A DNA stretch of 64,000 bases from Streptomyces sp. NBC_00078 (GTDB lineage: Bacteria; Actinomycetota; Actinomycetes; Streptomycetales; Streptomycetaceae): positions 4,898,001 to 4,962,000 of the forward strand of contig NZ_JAPELX010000001.1 of assembly GCF_026343335.1 (NCBI RefSeq), given 5' to 3'. The notes below the pieces were generated by a model. The model was not told the origin of the DNA. It saw nothing but the letters and a program-made list of their open reading frames with translations, and did not search any database. A program made the translations under genes and the position numbers. Every line of letters begins with the position of its first letter. The stretch's first letter is position 1. This document shows positions 59,884 to 64,000 of the stretch, piece by piece.

Positions 59884-60563
59884 GGCGAAAACCCCGGCGG
59901 CGGTGCGGCAGTTGGCGAGCCGGGCCCGCCGTCGGGGCATGGTGTCCCGGCGACTGCGCAGTCGGAGCAGGCGGGCGGCAGGCCGAGGCAGGCGTGCACG
60001 ACCTGGCTCAACCTCCGGTCGATGGCCGCTCGTTCAACGGCGGGATCCGGCGAACTCTGCGACGGGATGAGCGCATACGGCATCGCTGCCGTCAGCACGG
60101 AGAGCGTGACCGTGTCCTGCTCGCTGCCCCGCGGCAGATGGCCGGTCACATGCTCACCCAGCCAGTGCCAGGCTTTTTGGTGCCACACGGTGGTCAGACA
60201 AAGGATGGCGGCGTACGTCAGCGTCGGCTCGGTCCGCGCCATGGCTCCTACGACCGGGTGCTCCCGCAGCAGCCGGGCCGCCCGCACCACGACGCGAACC
60301 GCGCAACACCGTGGTGGCGGCAGCGGGCCCGGCACCTCCCGGGCCGTGTCCAGCAGGCGTGTCAGCTCGTGCAGCGTGGCGTCCCTAAGCAGAACCCGGG
60401 GACTGGCCCAGTTCCGGTAGAGGAACGGGCGGTTGGTGCCGGCCAGCCGGGCGATGTGCGTCACGCCGACGCGCCGGGGGCCGTACGCGGCCAGCGCGTC
60501 CAGAGTCGCGCGGTACACGGTGGCCATCCCGGGCGGCGCCTGGAGGTGTGGGGATCCGCTCAT
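59880..60563 (-). CDS. TetR-family regulator
   Basis: A 227-residue protein. The N-terminal helix-turn-helix (ALAAYGPRRVGVTHIARLAG; TNRPFLYRNWASPRVLLRDA) is followed by a ligand domain that carries a Cys-rich tail (CLGLPPACSDCAVAGTPCPD). Convergent with the nucleotidase: the palindrome CTAG (59880-59883) gives both stop codons. The target is unknown; the divergent effector gene at 60737 is the nearest candidate. Confidence 0.82.
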   Translation of the reverse strand: MSGSPHLQAPPGMATVYRATLDALAAYGPRRVGVTHIARLAGTNRPFLYRNWASPRVLLRDATLHELTRLLDTAREVPGPLPPPRCCAVRVVVRAARLLREHPVVGAMARTEPTLTYAAILCLTTVWHQKAWHWLGEHVTGHLPRGSEQDTVTLSVLTAAMPYALIPSQSSPDPAVERAAIDRRLSQVVHACLGLPPACSDCAVAGTPCPDGGPGSPTAAPPPGFSP

Positions 60564-60603
60564 GCCGGTCAGCGTGGCGCGGAGGAGGGATGCGTGTCCC
60601 GAG

Positions 60604-60631
60604 GAAAGTGTGTCGGTTTCCCCGAAAGTGT
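60604..60631. promoter_or_regulatory. Direct repeat upstream of the second effector gene
   Basis: GAAAGTGT occurs at 60604-60611 and 60624-60631, exactly 20 bases apart, on one face of the helix. It lies in the 173-base gap between the TetR gene and the effector gene and could be a regulator site; no clear promoter boxes follow. Confidence 0.35.
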
Positions 60632-60736
60632 CACGTTTTCTTGGCGGAGGGGGCAGCTGGAGCCGCGGGGAAGGTGGACATGGGTTGCTCTACGCTCGAT
60701 GCACGATGTCCGTCGAGCGAATCGCGGAGGGTGTCC

Positions 60737-61120
60737 GTGGAGCCGATAGCACCTGAACTGCTCATGGCGCTCGCGGGAGGCACCGCGGGCGCGGCGGGAC
60801 AACAGATCTGGACATCCCTGCGTGATCTGGTCCGGCGTAGACCAGCTGCTGGAGAGCCGCATGGGGAGAGCGAGTTGGCGGCCCTCGCCGAAGCGGCGGA
60901 CAGCGCGGAACGCGCCAGGCTGCTGGCCGCGGCGTTGGTCCTGCGCGCCGAGCAGGACACCGCCTTCGCCCAGGCCCTGGCGGAATGGCGGCGGAAGGCC
61001 GAGCCCCTGGTCGGCCAGTGGACCGGCGCCGGCGACGTGCACAACGAGATATCGGGGGGAACGCAGGAGACCGTCATCATGACGCGGGACATCCACGGTT
61101 CCATCAACCTTGGCGGCTAA
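60737..61120 (+). CDS. Second helical effector-like protein with C-terminal amyloid motif
   Basis: A 127-residue paralogue of the protein at 49190. The N-terminal helix matches (MEPIAPELLMALAGGTAGAA, then GQQIWTSLRDLV versus GQQAWQSLRGLV), as does the charged helical middle (ADSAERARLLAAALVLRAEQ). The end is GAGDVHNEISGGTQETVIMT and RDIHGSINLGG, so the motif is kept but more diverged from the NACHT version. GTG 60737 has GGAGG 6 bases upstream. It may answer to another receptor outside the window or compete with the first effector (inference). Confidence 0.82.
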   Translation: MEPIAPELLMALAGGTAGAAGQQIWTSLRDLVRRRPAAGEPHGESELAALAEAADSAERARLLAAALVLRAEQDTAFAQALAEWRRKAEPLVGQWTGAGDVHNEISGGTQETVIMTRDIHGSINLGG

Positions 61121-61171
61121 GCGTTCCGTGGCGGAACACGGGGAAGCCGAGGAGCGACCGGGGGACGCACA

Positions 61172-61429
61172 ATGAGGTCTCCGGCGGAACGCACAGGAAC
61201 GTCCGATCCCCGGGACCAGGGCCTGACCTATTACGCCGAACAGCCCGGAAAGGGGAAGCGCTACGAGATGTTCCTGCGTCGGCAGCTCGGTTGGAACGAC
61301 AAGGGCAAGCCGCTGACCTGGCGGATCTGGGTGCAGGTCGACGTCCCGGAGAGCGACAGGGCACTGGCTCAGAAGATCGTGAACGACATCTTCACGCAGA
61401 CCGCCGGGTTGGGGCGCGTCAGACGGTGA
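61172..61429 (+). CDS. Hypothetical protein downstream of the second effector
   Basis: An 85-residue basic protein (GLTYYAEQPGKGKRYEMFLR; RQLGWNDKGKPLTWRIWVQV; DVPESDRALAQKIVNDIFTQ). It starts 51 bases after the effector stop in the same direction, so cotranscription is likely. ATG 61172 has only a weak GGGGGA upstream. No family recognised; a partner or immunity role for the effector is speculation. Confidence 0.6.
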   Translation: MRSPAERTGTSDPRDQGLTYYAEQPGKGKRYEMFLRRQLGWNDKGKPLTWRIWVQVDVPESDRALAQKIVNDIFTQTAGLGRVRR

Positions 61430-61469
61430 TGCCGCCGACGGCATGCGCAAGGGGCTTGCCTCGCCCGCG

Positions 61470-62327
61470 TCAATCCGCGAACGCCCCCGCGTGCTCCCGC
61501 GCCCACTGCGCGAACGTCCGTGGCCGGCGGCCCAGTGCCTTCTCCACCGTCGGAAGCACTTCTGCGCCCCGGTCGCTCTCCAACGTGCGCTGCATGATCG
61601 CGTCCACGACCTCCGGAGGGAAGCCGTAGTGGGCCATGCCCGTGCGGGCCGCGTCGTCCGGGACCGGGCGCAGGCGCAGGTCGCGGCCCAACGCCTTGCC
61701 CAGGATGGCCAGTTCGTCCGCCGGAGTCAGGGACTGCGGGCCGCTCAGTTCGTACGTCGCGCCCGCGTGGTCGTCGGTCGTCAGGGCCAGTGCCGCCACC
61801 TCCGCCAGGTCCGCCGGGTCGATGCTCGCCGCCGGGCGGTCCGCGAAGGGCGTGGAGACCTCGTCGCCCGCGCGGAGTTGGCCCGCCCACTGGAGTGCGT
61901 TCGACATGAAGCGGCCGGGGCGCAGCAGCGTCCAGGCGAAGCCCGGGGACGGGTCCGTCACCGCCGCCTCCGCCTGTGCGTGCCAGCGGGCGATCACGTC
62001 GGATCCCGCGCCGCCGTCCAGCACCGACAGCTTCACCAGGCGCCGTAGGCCTGCCCGGGCCGCCGCCTCGGCGAGGGCGAGGTCGTGCGTCGGGCCGGGG
62101 GCCGTGCCGACGCCCTGGGCCGACATCAGGAAGGCGCCCTCGGTGCCCGCGAACGCCGCGTCGAGGCTCGCCGGGTCGTCCGCGTCGCCGTACACCGCCT
62201 CCACACCCTCGGGCAGCCGTGCCTCGGCCGGGCGGCGGGTCATCGCCCGTACCGGCTCGCCCGCGGCCGCCAGCCGCCGTACCAGCTCGCCGCCCACATG
62301 GCCCGTCGCCCCGGTCACCAGGATCAT
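61470..62327 (-). CDS. NmrA/SDR-like NAD(P)-binding protein
   Basis: A 285-residue atypical short-chain dehydrogenase. The N-terminal dinucleotide loop is MILVTGATGHVGGELVRRLA, followed by VRAMTRRPAEARLPEGVEAV, and the body is NmrA-like (LVKLSVLDGGAGSDVIARWH; FAWTLLRPGRFMSNALQWAG). The catalytic YxxxK is absent, so it may sense redox cofactors or reduce an unknown substrate. ATG 62327 has GAGGAG upstream. Confidence 0.88.
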   Translation of the reverse strand: MILVTGATGHVGGELVRRLAAAGEPVRAMTRRPAEARLPEGVEAVYGDADDPASLDAAFAGTEGAFLMSAQGVGTAPGPTHDLALAEAAARAGLRRLVKLSVLDGGAGSDVIARWHAQAEAAVTDPSPGFAWTLLRPGRFMSNALQWAGQLRAGDEVSTPFADRPAASIDPADLAEVAALALTTDDHAGATYELSGPQSLTPADELAILGKALGRDLRLRPVPDDAARTGMAHYGFPPEVVDAIMQRTLESDRGAEVLPTVEKALGRRPRTFAQWAREHAGAFAD

Positions 62328-62514
62328 CGCCGTCTCCTCTCGTCGAGGCCTCCAGGCTGCGCGTCCCCACCTCCCCTGTGCATCGCGCGTGCGGAGGTAC
62401 CGGCCCTGCTCCCGGGGGAGTACCCGCCGCCACAGAACAAGGCGCCCATTTCGGGCATACGCTGGGGGTGTACCTGTGGATGACAGGCGCGGGATGCAGA
62501 GGAAGGTGAGGGCC

Positions 62515-62808
62515 ATGCGGATGCTGCTCAAGGCGTCCTTCGACACGGAGAAGGCGAACGAGGCCGTCAGGAACGGCACCCTGACGAAGATGGTCCAGGA
62601 GGCGGTGGAGCACATCAGGCCCGAGGCGGCCTACTTCACCGCCGACGAGGGCAGGCGCACCGCGTTCATCTTCTTCGACATGAAGGAAAGCTCCCAGATG
62701 CCGGCACTCAGCGAGCCGTTCTTCCAGAACCTCGACGCCAAGATCTCCTACACGCCGGTGATGAACCTGGAGGACGTACAGAAGGGCCTTTCGCAGACCG
62801 GGAGCTGA
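62515..62808 (+). CDS. Small hypothetical protein, ferredoxin-like (DUF3303-type) fold
   Basis: A 97-residue protein (MRMLLKASFDTEKANEAVRN; MVQEAVEHIRPEAAYFTADE; GRRTAFIFFDMKESSQMPAL). The beta-alpha-beta pattern resembles small dimeric alpha/beta-barrel or DUF3303 proteins. ATG 62515 follows GGAAGGTGAGG. It converges with the next gene with 3 bases between. Function unknown. Confidence 0.75.
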   Translation: MRMLLKASFDTEKANEAVRNGTLTKMVQEAVEHIRPEAAYFTADEGRRTAFIFFDMKESSQMPALSEPFFQNLDAKISYTPVMNLEDVQKGLSQTGS

Positions 62809-62811
62809 CCC

Positions 62812-63489
62812 TCAGCTGAAGACGATCATCGACCCCTGCGCCAGACTCCGCGTCGCCGCCGCGTGCAGTCCGAGCCATACGTGGCGTTCGCGGGCGAAGG
62901 GGCTCGGGTCGTACGGCGCGGGGACGGCCGGCTCCTCCAACTCCGTGGGGGCACGCGGCGGTTCCGGCGCCGCCGGGGGGTTCGCCGGGTCGATGCCGAT
63001 CGCCGGAGCGACGTATTCGAGTTCGCGCAGGAGAGCCTGCGCGGAGCCCAGCGGACCACCGCCGGCGAGGAGTTCGTCGTTGGAAAGGGGCTGGGGGAAG
63101 TCGACCGGGACGTACGCACCCGCGTGGTCGTAGTGCCAGACGAGATGCGACTGCTGGGCCGTCGACTCGAACATCTCCAGCAACTGCTCGTAGTCGCCGC
63201 CCAGTTCGTCCACCGGCGTCACCGGCAGACCGCACACCTGCAGCAGATAGACGCGGCGCAGGAAGTGCAGCGCGTCGTAGTCGAAGCCGGCCACCGGGGC
63301 GACCTCGCCGGACAGACCCGGCATGTACTGGTACACGGGCACAGGCGGAAGGCCGGCCGCGTTCAGTACGCCGTTGTACTGCGCGAGTTCCTCGGCGAAC
63401 GGATTGTCGGGGGTGTGGCACAACACGTCGACGAGCGGTACCAGCCACAGGTCACAGGCCAAAGAGGGCTCCTCAGACAGGGTGGTCAA
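62812..63489 (-). CDS. Hypothetical protein
   Basis: A 225-residue soluble protein with a mixed fold (LACDLWLVPLVDVLCHTPDN; FDYDALHFLRRVYLLQVCGL; QQSHLVWHYDHAGAYVPVDF) and a Pro/Glu-rich segment (PPAAPEPPRAPTELEEPAVP) before a conserved-looking end. It lies 57 bases after the glycosyltransferase-like gene on the same strand. No family recognised. Confidence 0.7.
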   Translation of the reverse strand: MTTLSEEPSLACDLWLVPLVDVLCHTPDNPFAEELAQYNGVLNAAGLPPVPVYQYMPGLSGEVAPVAGFDYDALHFLRRVYLLQVCGLPVTPVDELGGDYEQLLEMFESTAQQSHLVWHYDHAGAYVPVDFPQPLSNDELLAGGGPLGSAQALLRELEYVAPAIGIDPANPPAAPEPPRAPTELEEPAVPAPYDPSPFARERHVWLGLHAAATRSLAQGSMIVFS

Positions 63490-63546
63490 GGCCGGGCAGA
63501 AGGCAGGGTAGTCGGTACGGCTTCCGCTGACCCCTTCCAGGACGGG

Positions 63547-64000
63547 TCAGCTGCCCTGGTGCAGGTCCCATACCCACACTCCATGCGCCCACTTCCCGTC
63601 ACGGCCCACCAGTTCGGTCACGGCCTTGCGCAGGGCGTCGTCGTGCGGCTGCGGCGCCACCACCAGCGCTCCTGCCTTCCAGTACGCGAAATCCCGCTTC
63701 GCCTGCGCCCGCCAGTTCTTGCCGATCGTGGGAATCACGCCTGTGTAGCGGACATCACCTAGCATCTGCGAGGTGTAGCGGGGGGAGGGGCCGTAGATGC
63801 CGACGCGGTCCTCGCCGTAGGGGCCGTTGAAGTAGCCGCCGGGGACGGCGAAGCCGAGGCCGGCCTCCTCCTGCCAGTGCAGGGCCTCCGCGTTGCCGGG
63901 ATCGGGCAGCGGCACGGGGACGAGGGACTCGCCCTCGCGGACGTACCGCTTCCACGCCCCGTCGGTGAAGAAGGCCGGTGTCGGCGGGCGGCGGACCGTC
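63547..64000 (-). CDS. C-terminus of a probable membrane glycosyltransferase, truncated by window edge
   Basis: The frame is open to the window end, and about 150 C-terminal residues are visible (TPAFFTDGAWKRYVREGESL; ALHWQEEAGLGFAVPGGYFN; PHDDALRKAVTELVGRDGKW). They form a soluble extracytoplasmic domain like those ending actinobacterial polytopic glycosyltransferases of the YfhO/mannosyltransferase kind. The membrane part lies outside the window, so the assignment is tentative. Confidence 0.6.
   Translation of the reverse strand, partial: TVRRPPTPAFFTDGAWKRYVREGESLVPVPLPDPGNAEALHWQEEAGLGFAVPGGYFNGPYGEDRVGIYGPSPRYTSQMLGDVRYTGVIPTIGKNWRAQAKRDFAYWKAGALVVAPQPHDDALRKAVTELVGRDGKWAHGVWVWDLHQGS

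Noticed and set aside
56269..59940. 1223-codon open frame on the minus strand across purA and the nucleotidase
   Set aside because: It is antisense to two certain core genes and has no recognisable domain; long shadows are usual at this GC.

Overview
The window is chromosomal DNA of a Streptomyces-like actinomycete. It has very high GC with strong third-position bias, many GTG starts, 4-base ATGA/GTGA couplings and probable leaderless transcripts. Its families are typical of the genus: a WhiJ-like XRE/DUF397 cluster, DUF2617, DUF3151, paired LuxR-type two-component systems, and conserved core genes (pyrE, fba, purA). No tRNA, rRNA, transposase, integrase or CRISPR array was seen. Both ends cut a gene.

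Region 1 (1-4350) is the edge of a RiPP-type locus. It holds an ABC-2 permease, a 27-residue membrane peptide, two M16 peptidase genes (one with the HxxEH zinc motif, one without) and, divergently, a 60-residue Ser/Thr/Cys-rich putative precursor peptide with an excellent ribosome site. Region 2 (4390-14590) is accessory. It holds an XRE/membrane pair, YefM-RelE and RHH-PIN toxin-antitoxin modules, a broken Phd/YefM relic, a SWIM/SNF2 pair, a pRiA4b ORF-3-like gene, and two displaced 3' fragments of the aminotransferase whose intact copy ends the region (14592-15782). Both fragments stop at the same 21-bp hairpin-forming sequence.

Region 3 (15.9-31 kb) is mostly core metabolism: DUF2617, a membrane spermidine-synthase-like protein, an SRPBCC protein, an aldose epimerase, pyrE, fba, an MFS exporter, and tryptophan dioxygenase, kynureninase and a formamidase-like hydrolase that together could give tryptophan to anthranilate. 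A two-component system follows, preceded by the wreck of a second response regulator. This region carries a 30-bp tandem-repeat array, a 20-bp array and two adjacent DnaA-box-like sites.

Region 4 (31.2-45.5 kb) holds a secreted carboxylesterase, a GPP34 protein, a second two-component system and the WhiJ-like cluster. After these come a Cys-tailed protein with a methyltransferase and a frameshifted XRE regulator, a P450, and a GbsR/MarR-controlled ABC exporter.

Region 5 (45.5-61.4 kb) contains the most striking system. A NACHT NTPase begins with an amyloid-signalling-like motif (SGVAHGPVFMGRD...TINI) and ends in a glycine-rich membrane domain. Divergent from its operon is a 129-residue helical protein ending in the same motif (SGTAHGPVVMGRD...TINL). 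A paralogue lies about 11 kb away (60737-61120). This resembles an NLR-like receptor/effector circuit joined by prion-like motifs. Interleaved are an ethanolamine permease and ammonia-lyase (eutBC), a Uma2 protein, a diacylglycerol-kinase-like protein, purA and a Tat-exported 5'-nucleotidase. Region 6 (61.4-64 kb) has an NmrA-like reductase, small hypotheticals and the C-terminus of a probable membrane glycosyltransferase.
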